Below are positions 53,009 through 63,313 of a DNA stretch of 64,000 nucleotides, piece by piece. Positions within the stretch are counted from its first letter, which is position 1. Every line of letters starts with the position of its first letter. The stretch is from Agrostemma githago (lineage: Eukaryota > Streptophyta > Magnoliopsida > Caryophyllales > Caryophyllaceae), in assembly GCA_958450325.1 (NCBI GenBank), contig OY288242.1, positions 68,814,062 to 68,878,061 of the forward strand, given 5' to 3'. The translations under genes were made by a program, and so were the position numbers. The notes beneath the pieces were generated by a model. The model ran no database searches. It was not told where the DNA came from and worked only from the letters and a program-made list of their open reading frames with translations.

Positions 53009-55533
53009 TGTGGACATGACATAGGTCCACCCCGACGCGGCCACGCGCGGGTTTGGGGAGGCGAATGAATCTCCATATGAGAATGGATTGAATTGAAATT
53101 TAAATCGAAGTTGGAGTCGCCACCGAACTTTGTGGGAGTTCGCGCCCTTTCAAACCCACTCTATGTCGTAGTGGGCCGTGTACAAAATACGACCCATTTC
53201 CGATGTCAGAGTTTATCGGGTTCATCCCTTTGCATTTGATACCGATACCGACTTGATCGGATATCGTGTATTGAATGACTCTCGTTGCCAATGGTTTCGG
53301 ACATCCGAAAACCGAGGTTCTAAGTAAGGGGTGAGGGTACGTGTTGGGAAGCTCACAAAGAACACCCAACCCCACCCGCACATTAGCGGCCTCTACTAGG
53401 ATATCGTTTGATGTTTTAATACGCGTGTTAGTTGAACGATGAAATGATATGCAAACATTGTTTTCCCTAAACATGCGAGAAACTAAATGGGTTGCTAAGT
53501 TGATTTAATGCATGAAAAATTAACGTCAAAGTTGTATTTTAGCATGTGAGGTTCGTTTCAGTCTAATAAAACAAACGAAAAGAAAAGAAATTGCTACAAC
53601 CATGAACAAACAAGTTAGTAACGGTTTGTAAATTAAATAAAAGATATGAATGCAATGAATGATGTAGAAATATATCGAGATCTGAAATATCGCTTAAAAA
53701 GACGTTGTTTTGTCTTAAAAAATGATGTTCGAATTAATAATAAAAACGAAGAACGGGTCGCATTCCAGCCGGCTGGGCGACTCGCCCGAGTCAGGCGCGA
53801 CTCGCCCGATTAGGTGACTCGCCCGGGACGCGCGCGACTCGCGTCCCGGCCAGTTTTCGAAATTGATTTTTTGAAAAAGCGATGATTTTATTAAATCGCG
53901 TACAAATATTGCACAATTTGTACCCGACTTAATATTCTCGACATTTGTTACATTCGATATTCGATTATGAGATCGATATCAAATATTCGGAATAATTTTA
54001 GAAAAGACGAAAAGAAAAGAGAAATCGTTTTGTAGAAAAAGCGATGTCTAAGAAAAATTGAGAAAAGCGAAGAAAAAGAGCCGCGGGTTTCAGGCTTCCG
54101 CGCGAGTCGCCTGGGAAGGGCGCGACTCGCGTGGAGGTCTGTCCCGGTTCAAATTTTTCGAGAAATTGTTAATTTCGCTAGATCGCGTATAAATATGAAT
54201 TAATTTATACTCGATTTATGCTTTCGATATTCGTCGTATTCGATATTCGATTATGAAATCGATATCGAATATCCGGAATGACTTTTTTTTTAAAAATGAA
54301 GGTTTTATAAAATTGTTTTGAAAAAGAATTTGAACGAAACGAAAAAAAAGAATGTTGGTTCTCTCCGCGTTTAAAATCGTCGTATTTTGTAAAAAATAAC
54401 GATTTTTTAGCATCAACGAGATTAATGTAACTCTTTTAATACGATATTCGATTAGAGAATCGGTATCATATTTTGAAGAAAATTTGTTATATGAAAATAG
54501 TTTTTGTGTAGTATCGGTATTAGACAAAAAAAACGACGACCACCCTTAAAAAAACGGACGACCGACGACGACAAAACGAAGAAGGAAACGAGAGAAGGGA
54601 GGGAAGAAAAGAGAGAAATCGGGTTTGATTACACCCTCAACCTACATGCTCTTGTTGACTCAGATCGGAGCTCGTCGGACTGTGGCTAAGGCACGGGAGC
54701 GTCGAGTTAATGTCGGTGAGTTTGTGGTGGTTTGGGTCGGACGTGAAGGATGACGGGTCTAAGGCCGGTTTTTGTAGTCTCGGGTTACAGTATCGGTTTA
54801 TCGATGCAAAGTGTAAGAGTCTCGAGGTGTATGAATATTGTTCGATGTAATTGATGTTGGTGAATGATGTGTGTCGGTGTATTCAATTGTGTGTTAATGT
54901 GCATGCAAAGGGTCCTATTTATAGGAAAAAAAGGTTGAGAGATGTATGTTGCTTGGACAACAAGAAATACCGGTTTGGATAGGAAACATAAGAGTTTGAA
55001 AGGAACGAGAATTTCGTTACATGGTGAAGAAGAAAGGGAATCCCGATTTGGGAAGGGGAGCTCGGCTGAAAACAGGCTACTCGGCCGAGTGTCCTAAGCT
55101 CGGTCGAGTGTTTGATTTAATGTTCAGATAGAATTCCTACTTGAGATCGAATTCTACCTTAAACGAAATTGTTTAATACTTGTGCAGTTGAATTTTTGTA
55201 GTATTTGAGTTCGAGTCGGTCACGTGAGGTGACACGGCTGACCCACGAGTCTCGAGAGAATATCTTTGACCGGGTTTGACTCAGTCGCTAAAAGACGGTT
55301 TTGCCCCTGGTGTCGGATTCGACCGAAATTAGTCTTATTTGACTCGAAATGACCCGCTGGGCCTGGTTTAGAGGTTGGTTTTGTGAAATTTGTACTCCGT
55401 AAAAAGCCCAAGCTAAATATCCATGATTTCGAGCCCATTTCCGAGTACGTTAAAGCATGTTTGCGTCCGATCATCATCGGGTGTTTGTCGAAAACTGCTA
55501 TAGACACCTGGCAGTAAAATGTGGGTGTCTACA
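53009..55533 (-). repeat. 5' LTR of element A-D (2,525 bp)
   Basis: Partner of 18,112-20,579. Minus-strand TATA box at 54,916-54,923; palindrome ACTCGGCCGAGT at 55,079-55,090 upstream. A GC-rich block near 53,780-53,830 with repeated GCGACTCGCCC is extra relative to the other LTR. Confidence 0.93.
54916..54923 (-). promoter_or_regulatory. TATA box in the 5' LTR of A-D
   Basis: TATAAATA on the minus strand; this is the copy placed to transcribe gag-pol of A-D. Confidence 0.75.
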
Positions 55534-55869
55534 AGTAGTTATTTGAATGACATGTGGCATCATTTCAACATAACTAGAAGTTTGGTGAATCAAGAGAAAA
55601 TAAGAGGTAATCGTTAATTTCTATCCCTTCGTTTTCCCAAGCCCAAACTTCTCGATTTTACGACTCCTTAAGTCCCTAACTACTACTCCATACTACTATG
55701 TATATATACTGTCACTTTAATTTTCAAGTACAAATTAATGGTATAAATTTATTTAAATCATTAAAAAAACTAGCTGATTGAGAATTTTTAAGTGAATGCT
55801 CCGTATATTATATTGTCTTTTTCTCCATCATGATTTTACTTTAATATTATTTGTCAGAAATATTTTGTT

Positions 55870-56039
55870 GTATCTTTTATCAATTTTAACCCTATAGATC
55901 CATGGTTTTGCGTATAGAACTCCGCCGTATCCTTTATGAAATAAAATCTAGAATCTTATTCTTATTATCTAAACGAACTCAGAACATATTGTTAAGGAGA
56001 GATTCAGTAATCATCATGAATCGTTTTTTGTTCTTTCAT
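55870..56039 (-). pseudogene. infA: Plastid infA fragment in nuclear DNA
   Basis: On the minus strand an ATG at 56,039 starts MKEQK, followed by sequence matching plastid translation initiation factor IF-1: TTACTGAATCTCT, then TTCGTTTAGATAAT and ATACGGCGGAGTTCTATACG. Several indels and stops destroy the frame. It lies in the same order and strand as in plastid genomes (rps8 then infA, here rps8 to the right), with the normal short intergenic gap. It is therefore a transferred plastid segment rather than a gene. infA is itself lost from plastids in many angiosperms, so this copy may date from before or after loss in its donor. Confidence 0.75.
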
Positions 56040-56168
56040 TCCAGAAAAAACCTCCTTAATGTATATATCAACTAATAGAGCAGAGATATTAGATAACATG
56101 TCTTTTATCTTTTTTGTTCACAATTATAGGCAATTTAAAATCTAATTAAAATTTTTAATTTAGAGGGA

Positions 56169-56330
56169 TTACCATATATAACATAAAATTTCTCCTCCAA
56201 CTCCTTCCCGTCTAGCCTCCCGATCTGTCATTATACCGCGAGAGGTAGAAAGAATTACAATTCCCATTCCGCCTAAAATTCTAGGAATTCCTTGATAGTT
56301 AGAATAGATTCGTAGACCAGGTCGACTGAT
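56169..56330 (-). pseudogene. rps8: Plastid rps8 3' end in nuclear DNA
   Basis: The minus strand encodes the C-terminus of plastid ribosomal protein S8: RPGLRIYSNYQGIPRILGGM, GIVILSTSRGIMTDREARRE and GEILCYIW followed by TAA at 56,169-56,171. The frame is intact over about 54 codons, but the N-terminal two thirds are missing. It breaks off near 56,330 at unrelated sequence that continues to the Helitron 3' end. Together with infA this is a nuclear plastid-DNA insertion of about 460 bp, inside a Helitron-like element. Confidence 0.9.
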
Positions 56331-56466
56331 ATGTGAGATATTTCAACTTATGACACGTGATGAATATCAAGTTAATACTTGATTCTATTTTTTCAGCAAA
56401 AAATTATTAATATCAAACAAGATAGTGTAATTACAATAATGAGAAAATTGAACAAGAATCTAGACA

Positions 56467-56496
56467 TCCCGTGAATTTCACGGGACACAAAACTAG
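56467..56496 (+). other. Helitron 3' terminal hairpin and CTAG
   Basis: Stem TCCCGTGAA/TTCACGGGA with one central base, followed by CACAAAA and CTAG, then host T. This is the usual arrangement of plant Helitron 3' ends. Confidence 0.85.
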
Positions 56497-57330
56497 TTTA
56501 GATTTCATTCTCTTTAAGCTTAAACATTCTCTTTCAATTTTGTAAGATATGAATTTGCATTGTCGTTTATTGATTATAATTTAGTTCTAATTTTATTTAT
56601 TGCATTTTATTTATAGAATTTATGTGAAGCCAGTAGTCAAGTCCTCCACAATTTCTCATTTTTCAGATAGAATATTATAATTTTATTGATCTTATATTGA
56701 TTAATTTTATAAATACATTTTTGAGTTAATTTTAAATTACATTGGTTTTAGTTTTAATATTTTGAATGTTAGTTTAAGTAATATACTTAAAACATAAATG
56801 TATTGTTATTAAGAAAGCTTAATATTTTTCTAAAAAACCCTAATAATTTTGTTGTTTTACCTTTTCATCTACTTTTATATTATCATTCTATTATCTTGCA
56901 TTAAAAACTTCTAATTATTATTATAACTAAAAAAAAGTAATATAATACCTTTTCATCTATTTTGTCTTAATGATTAATCAAATTTAATATTAAATCTAGA
57001 AATAAAAATATCACATTATATTTAAAAATTACTCCAGTATAAAGCCATGGAGAGATGATAAAAACACATTTGAGAGTTTGTATTCACATTTCATTCGCTT
57101 TATTTCATGAATACGACCATAAGTTTGTAATATATGAATTTGCGGTGTTGTTTGTCGATTCTAATTTTAGTTCAAATTTTATCTTTGATATTTGTTTTAT
57201 TTAGAGAACTTATGCGCGACTAACCTCTTGACATGTATGTAGGTTGTTTAAGACTGATATATTGTGTCTAATGATAGTCTGATTATTACTTATGTTGGAC
57301 GAAGATTGAAGCTTCATCATCGTTGGCTCC
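56497..57330. other. AT-rich stretch between the Helitron and the CACTA element
   Basis: No gene. Two diverged direct repeats of about 95 bp (roughly 56,535-56,632 and 57,120-57,213; both contain TATGAATTTGC and end AGA-CTTATG) suggest an old duplication or the ends of an unrecognised element. Confidence 0.5.
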
Positions 57331-57351
57331 CACTACAAGAATAGATGGGCC

Positions 57352-57715
57352 TGGCGTCCATCCATTGGCTTCCGTTAGTGGACGCTGTATGAGTCCTGGC
57401 GTCCGCAAACAGACGCTAGAAAGTGGATGCCACGACCAGTCGCCTTTTTTTTAAACGGGCGTCCACTATTGGACGCCAAAGAAATTGGCGTCTGACAGCG
57501 GACGCTATGAATGGCGTCTTACTGTGGACGCCAGATGGGCCAAGGTGGCGTCCATAGTCGGACGCCATGTGCATCATGTTGGCGTCCGACTATGGACGCC
57601 ATCTTGGCCCATCTGGCGTCCACAGTAAGACGCCATTCCCCTGAATAGAAGATCGTCTTTAGTTCCCTCCGGCGTCTGGCTTGGCGTCCGTTATTGGACG
57701 CCATTTATGCTGATG
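57352..57715. repeat. CACTA subterminal repeats
   Basis: About fifteen copies of TGGCGTCC or its complement GGACGCCA in direct and inverted arrangement, the usual binding-site zone for TNPA-type proteins. It contains a 130-bp hairpin: arms of 59 nt (57,509-57,567 and 57,580-57,638) are almost perfectly complementary around a 12-nt loop. Confidence 0.88.
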
Positions 57716-57956
57716 CATTACCGTAGCCAAGCGTTCGATGTCTAGCCAAAACCTGCAAAATAAAACAAATCCACAACTGTCGACCATCCACAACACACTC
57801 TCAATCAACCAAAACACTTGATCTCCCGCCACATTTACGCTAAAAAACCATTTATATAAAAAAGTTTTAAGATACGGTTTAAAGGTACATAAATCTAAAC
57901 TAGTTCGAAGATACATAATCCATAAATCCAGTTACAACACCAACAACAAAAAACAA

Positions 57957-59628
57957 TCAGCTAACTGTGAAGCTAGCTGAAGCACCAGAGTTACCGCCAT
58001 CCCCGCTAAAGGGGTCTCTGTCGTCTGGAGGGGAAGGGGGACGACCTTGGTTGCATTTGTTGAACATGGCCTGAAACATGGCCATCTGTTCCTGCATCTT
58101 CTTTATGTGCTCCGCTTGCTCCTTCAGTTGCTGCTGCTGCTGGGTCAGTTGCTGCTTCATGGCCTCCTTTTCTTGGTCGGGCTGCTGAGACTCGGGTGGC
58201 GTATACTCCATCTGTGTGGAGGTGCCTAGACGCGCTGTGGGAGGTGTGAAGTACATCCCGTGTGCATTCCCAACACCATACACACTACCTTTCTTGTACC
58301 CCTTCACGACCTTGAAATAGGTCTCATTCGGGTCTACTTCGGCACCACTAGTAGAACTCTCGTTATTTGCTAACTCCTCTTGGTAGGCATCCTGCGTACA
58401 CAACAGTGATTTCAATTCAAGTTATTAGAAAATGAAATCAATAAAGATACTTATCTACCACCTAAAGTAAATATATAGGCACAGTTGATTTGTTTGAAAT
58501 AGTAAGTACTCACCCAGATTGCCTGATCTCTACTCGTCATAAAAGAAGTCCCTTCCGAGTCGGTCTTCCCGTGCATGTCTAGGAACACCTCAGGGGCGGT
58601 TGGCGTCCTCCCGAGTTCAGCTTGTAGCTGTTAAATAAATACGACCGTTAGGCAAACGTATTTTACGTGAACGTAGTTTATGATTAATCAAGTAGGAGTA
58701 CGATATTATTAGAAATCATACCCTCTTGAGACGAAGAAACGAAGACTGTGAACCCCGATGATGTGTCGGGTCGGCCTTCCCCACATGCTCACAGTTCTTC
58801 AATTTGTTTTGTGATGCCCTCTCCGATCTGACCTTGAACCCCTGGTCGTCGTGGTACTTAACCCACCTCTCCAACGCCTCACCTGAAGTATGACAACACT
58901 AATATATTATTAGTTAATATTGTAAAAGATTGAAGTTAGATTTTTCTTTAAAATTGAGTAATATAAAAAACTACACCTTTCAGGTCTTTCAGCGCAGTCC
59001 CCCGCTTGTGGCGCTTGTTCATTACGTCCTTGAAGCGGCGTGAGCAAGTCTCATTGTACCGCTCGTATACCCTTCCTTCGAGCTCCGGCTTCCAACAGAA
59101 CTTCAACTACAAAATCAAGGCGGATTAGTAATTAGTAAAAGAAATAATAAAAAACTACACATTATGAGTGCGGAACTCGGTAGCAAAAACAGTAAACGAA
59201 CTCGAAAGTTGTTGAACCACTGCGCCCGCTGATCCGTCGGCACCTGAGTCCAACAGGCATACCCTAGACCTTTGTCGGTCATGTAGCTGTTAGTACAGCC
59301 AGTGGTCACCTCCCCATGGAGGAACCTGCACCAAGTCGAGAGACACAGACATGTACGAAATATTACAAGATGTATGTAGTCCAAAAGTTCATATGTTAAA
59401 AAAGAGTGGGCATGTTAGATTATATTACCATACGCGACCGGGGTCGAGAATCACACGCCCGTTCTCGTCCTTTTGTAGCTCCTCCGTGTTCCCCTGCCGT
59501 TGCTCCTCGTCATTCTGCTCCTGTTGCGGCGTTTCAAGGACCACTTCCTCCTCCTCCTGCTGGGAGGTCGATGCGTGAACAGACCGACTACCTCCGCCAC
59601 GTTTCCTCGTCGATCTACCGCCTGCCAT
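57957..59628 (-). CDS. TNP1/PTTA (Transposase_24)-type protein of the CACTA element, six exons
   Basis: Minus strand exons: 59,628-59,429; 59,325-59,202; 59,106-58,977; 58,882-58,722; 58,627-58,514; 58,391-57,957. All introns are GT-AG and the frame is continuous: 1,164 nt, 387 residues. The N-terminus is basic then Gln/Glu-rich (MAGGRSTRKRGGGSRS). The middle includes LKFCWKPELEGRVYERYNET, EALERWVKYHDDQGFKV and the family signature GRTPTAPEVFLDMHGKTDSE, typical of the plant PTTA/En-Spm transposase family PF03004. The C-terminus is a Gln-rich coiled coil (KQQLTQQQQQLKEQAEHIKK) and a Pro/Asp tail. This class corresponds to TNPA-like proteins that bind subterminal repeats. The first intron acceptor and second donor are the least certain. 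No damage seen. Confidence 0.84.
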
Positions 59629-59742
59629 TATCTTAACCTTGCAACAAATTAGCAACAATTAGCAATTACAATCTAACACAATAGAAATAACGTACACAAT
59701 AAGTAACACAATGATTAATGTGGGTAACCTACTACAACAAGT

Positions 59743-62700
59743 CTAGAGGTCATCTTCGCTGTCGTTATTGCCCTCAGCCTCACTGTCCTCACTCTGATCC
59801 TCCTCCTCCTCCGTTTCCTCGCCCTCCTCTTGATCGTCCTCCAAACTCTCTTCATCGTGTCCGTCATCCTCCTCAAGGATCTCCGGAACATCCCTAACCA
59901 TGTAATCTCCCTGTCCATCTTCAGTTTCATCCTCAGAGTATTCATCTGCCACAACATTCTGATCTTCTTCGGAGATTATGGTCTCGTCAATAGGAGACAA
60001 GCGTGTACCACTTGAAGCCGCATCTTCCTGGAACAAAGAACTGTCTATTTGCCCCCGTGGTTTTGTCGTAAAGACTGCCCACCATTGACTTTGATTTCTG
60101 TCATTTCTCGTGTACGGGGAAGGAGCAAAGTAGACTTGCTTGGCCTGGTGCGCGAGTATGAACGGATCATAAGTAGGATATTTCCGGGTGTGGTTAACTT
60201 CCACGATCTTGTATCGTTCATGCACCCGGGTTCCGTTCACGGAGCTGTCTTTCCACTCACATTTGAACAACACAGCTCTATACCCCCGTTCTTTGCCGGC
60301 ATAACACAACTCAAAAATATCCTCCAAAATGCCGTAGTACTCATCACCATCAAGAGATGTCACACTGACACCGAAATTACATCTAGCCTTGTTCTTACCA
60401 TAGTTGAATGTGTGAAAATTGAACCCATTCACTGTGTACCGGTTCCAGGTTTTAACAACTCGCACTGGTCCGTAAGCCAAACTTCTAACCAAATCATCAC
60501 GTATGTCTAAGGCAACTACGTGATCCTTTAGCCACTTAGGAAAATGTTCATCGTGCTTACTCCAAACGTCATCAGGGTTCACGTCAGGGTTCAAGGCGAC
60601 ATATTCAGTTACAAATTGTTTCTCATAAGGCTCTAAGATCTCACAATTAGAGAGTAGGTAAAGGTGCGCTCGGTTGTACTCTTTCTCATCTAGTACCCTA
60701 GAACCCTTGACGGATGAAGTTCCTTCATCGCCCTTCTTTTGAAAAAACTCTGGTATAGTAGGATCAATGGAAATCGAATGTTCTAGGTTCAGGTTCTTGG
60801 TTTTTGTTTGGATGTCTTTCTCGAAGTATAGGGAGCAGAAGTTCGCAATCTCTTCTGTCAAATATGCATTACAAATAGAACCCTCTACCCTAGCCTTGTT
60901 ACCAATTTTCTTCTTCAGATGATTGAGGAACCTAAATAAACAAGTTATGTATTTTAATTAATAAAAGTTAGCTATGTTTAAATTAAATTTATAAATAAAG
61001 TTACAAAAATTTATGTACCTTTCAAATGGGTACATCCATCTATACTGGACAGGTCCTCCAACCTTAGCCTCGTAGGGCAAGTGGACCGGTAGATGTTCCA
61101 TGGAATTAAAGAACGACGGTGGGAAGATCATCTCGAGTTTGCATAGTATTTGTGGAATCTGATCCTCCAGCCGAGTCATGTCCTCACTTGTTACTGTAGA
61201 CGAACACAAATCTCGAAAAAACTGAGATATCTCAGTTATAGAATTCCACACTGTCGGTGGTAGAAGTTGCTTTAGAGCTACCGGAAGTAACCTCTCCATA
61301 AAGACATGGCAGTCGTGACTCTTTAACCCTTGCAGTTTTAGGTTCTTAAGATCAACGCAGCGTTTGAAGTCGGAGGCGTACCCATCAGGAAACTTCAACT
61401 TCTGTACCCACTCCAACAACGCCTTTCTCTGGGCCTTGTCAAGTGTGAACAAGGCTCTCGGTTTGGACCCATCCCATTTTATGTGCAGCTGAGGACGGTC
61501 ACAAAAAATCTTTACATCTCGTCGGGAGCCGGCAGTGTCACAACTCTTCCCCTCCACATCCATTACAGTGTGAATCAACTGCTCGAAGAAGTTTTTCTCT
61601 ATATGCATCACATCTAAATTGTGACGAAGTAACAAAGTCCTCCAATATGGTAGGTCAAAGAATATGCTACGTTTAAACCAACCATTTTTCAACTTTTTCA
61701 GGTCTTTGAACTCCTGATCGGTTCCGTCAACAGTGGACGGGTACTCGGAAATCAACTCCCATATTTCATCTCCTGGGAGTCGATCAGGTGCGTCGTCAAG
61801 CAACCCCACCCTTCTTGAACGCCTTCTTATTCTTCCTATACGGGTGACCCTCTGATAGGAACTGTCTATGACAGTCAAACCAACTAATTTTACTAGAATT
61901 TGGGAGATAAAAAGCTTTGCTCTCTTCCATACAACAGGGACACGCTTTTTGACCCGCAGTAGACCATCCCGAGAGCATACCGTATGCGGGAAAGTCATTT
62001 ATAGTCCACAACAAAGCTGCTTTCAACTGAAAGTTTTGTCTAAGAGAGACATCATATGTTTCGACCCCTACCTCCCACATTTGTTTCAATTCCTCAATAA
62101 CAGGTTGCAAGTAAACATCCAAATGATTTTTTGGATTTTTGGGACCAGGCACAATAAGTGATAGAAAGATGAAAGGTTGTTTTAAACACAACCAAGGAGG
62201 TAGGTTATAAGGTGTGATCATCACAGGCCAACAAGAGTACGACTTACCAAATTGGCCGAAAGGTGCAAATCCATCAGTACACAACCCTAGCCTTACATTT
62301 CGGGGTTCTGACGCAAAGTGGGGATGTAGTCTATCGAAACGCTTCCACTCCTCGCCGTCACTCGGATGACACATATTCCCTGGTACCCTAATATCCTCCT
62401 TGTGCCACCTCATTTGCTCCGCTATTGTTTTTGTGGCATACAATTTTTGAAGCCTTGGTGCAATAGGGAAGTACGTAAGCTGACTTATTGGGATCGGTTT
62501 CTTACCCCTAACACCGCTTTTCCCTTTTCTACCCCTCAAAACAATATCCCCCTCAAGCATCTTATACCTACCCTTACCACATCTCTTACATTCATCTAGC
62601 ATCGCATCGTCTTTCCAAAATAACATACATCCATCTGGACAAGCATCAATCTTCTGATGCGGGAGTTGAAGGCCCTTCACAACTTTTTTGGTTGTGTAGA

Positions 62701-63313
62701 AAGTTCGGGTCATGATATTGTCTTTCGGGATTACTCTCTCGAGCAAGGCAGCAATACCATCGACACAGGCAAAGGGTAGGTTGAACTCACATTTAAGGCT
62801 GACTACCATAGATGCGACTTCTAACAAAGTCACCTCGCACCCTCCGTATAACGGTTTCTCCGAAGCGTTCAACATGTCGAAGAACGCCTTCGCTCGTGGG
62901 TTAGGTTCTTGTGGGTTGGGTGAGTCGTGTTGGTTGGGTGAGTTATTCCCATATGTGTTATCGTTGTTAAACAAGTTGCACTCCACTACGTCAACTATCA
63001 TACCTCTCAAACCCCCCTCATTTTGACGGTTTTCGGGTTCCTCAGACTGAGCTGGCTCACCATGACAAATCCAATTATAATAATTTGATGAAAAACCATT
63101 ATAGATGACATGTTCCTTAACTACAAGGACATCAAAAAATTTAATGTTCTTGCATTTAGTGCACGGACACCTAACCTCCCCCCTCGATGCATAGTCTACT
63201 GACTTTTTAGCGACCTCGACAAATGATTCCACACCCCTCAAAAATTCTACGGTGGGACGTCTCTTCTTATCAAGTCTACCCTCATACATCCATTTGCGTT
63301 CAACTCTCTTCAT
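59743..63313 (-). CDS. TNP2 transposase of the CACTA element, one intron and one frameshift
   Basis: ATG at 63,313 (MKRVERKWMYEG). Residues about 1-85 form the transposase-associated domain (RCPCTKCKN). The tnp2 domain follows: CPDGCMLFWKDD, RWHKEDIRVPGNMCHPSDGE, LGLCTDGFAPFG, YNLPPWLCLKQPFIFLSLIV, GWSTAGQKACPCCMEES, then LLRHNLDVMHIEKNFFEQLI. DUF4218 follows (EMIFPPSFFNSMEHLPVHLP, YRWMYPFER). Intron 61,018-60,932 (GAAAG|GTACAT...TTTAG|GTTCC). Exon 2, 60,931-59,743, carries a DUF4216-like part (KYPTYDPFILAHQAKQVYFA) and an acidic tail. Near 61,800-61,812, in a run GGGTGGGG, the frame shifts by one base (the exon total is one base over a multiple of three). It is about 1,160 residues, full family length. 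TNP2 is the catalytic subunit acting on CACTA ends. The shift is either a true inactivating change or a sequence error. Confidence 0.86.

Larger units (their letters stand above)
18112..55533 (-). mobile_element. Tat/Ogre-Retand-clade Ty3/gypsy element 'A-D' hosting two nested elements
   Basis: LTRs at 18,112-20,579 and 53,009-55,533 are near-identical, end in TG...CA and are flanked by AGTAG on both sides (18,107-18,111 and 55,534-55,538). On the minus strand the order is 5' LTR, PBS, leader, gag-protease, RT, RNase H, a second archaeal-type RNase H, integrase, an antisense gene on the + strand, polypurine tract and 3' LTR. The dual RNase H and antisense ORF define the Tat clade. Two later insertions add 10.2 kb (in pol) and 12.0 kb (in the leader); without them the element is about 15.2 kb. 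Several frameshifts and stops make it non-autonomous today. Confidence 0.92.
18066..56496 (+). mobile_element. Helitron-like element carrying plastid DNA, split by a 37-kb retrotransposon nest
   Basis: The 5' end TCTATATAAATATATAAAAA (18,066, preceded by A) resembles plant Helitron starts. The 3' end at 56,467-56,496 is a near-perfect hairpin (TCCCGTGAA/TTCACGGGA), a short AC-rich gap and CTAG followed by T. Between them lies the A-D retrotransposon (18,112-55,533) with its 5-bp duplication. Without it the element is about 1.0 kb: 46 bp on the left and 963 bp on the right. The right part contains degraded plastid infA and the rps8 3' end on the minus strand. No Rep/helicase gene is present. 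Pairing these two ends is inference; each end alone is well formed. Confidence 0.6.

Noticed and set aside
56169..56330. rps8 as a functional ribosomal protein gene
   Set aside because: Only the C-terminal third exists, with no start, transit peptide or promoter; the neighbour infA is broken.
57519..57704. Minus-strand ORF in the CACTA subterminal region
   Set aside because: Entirely made of the inverted TGGCGTCC repeats; outside the spliced gene models.
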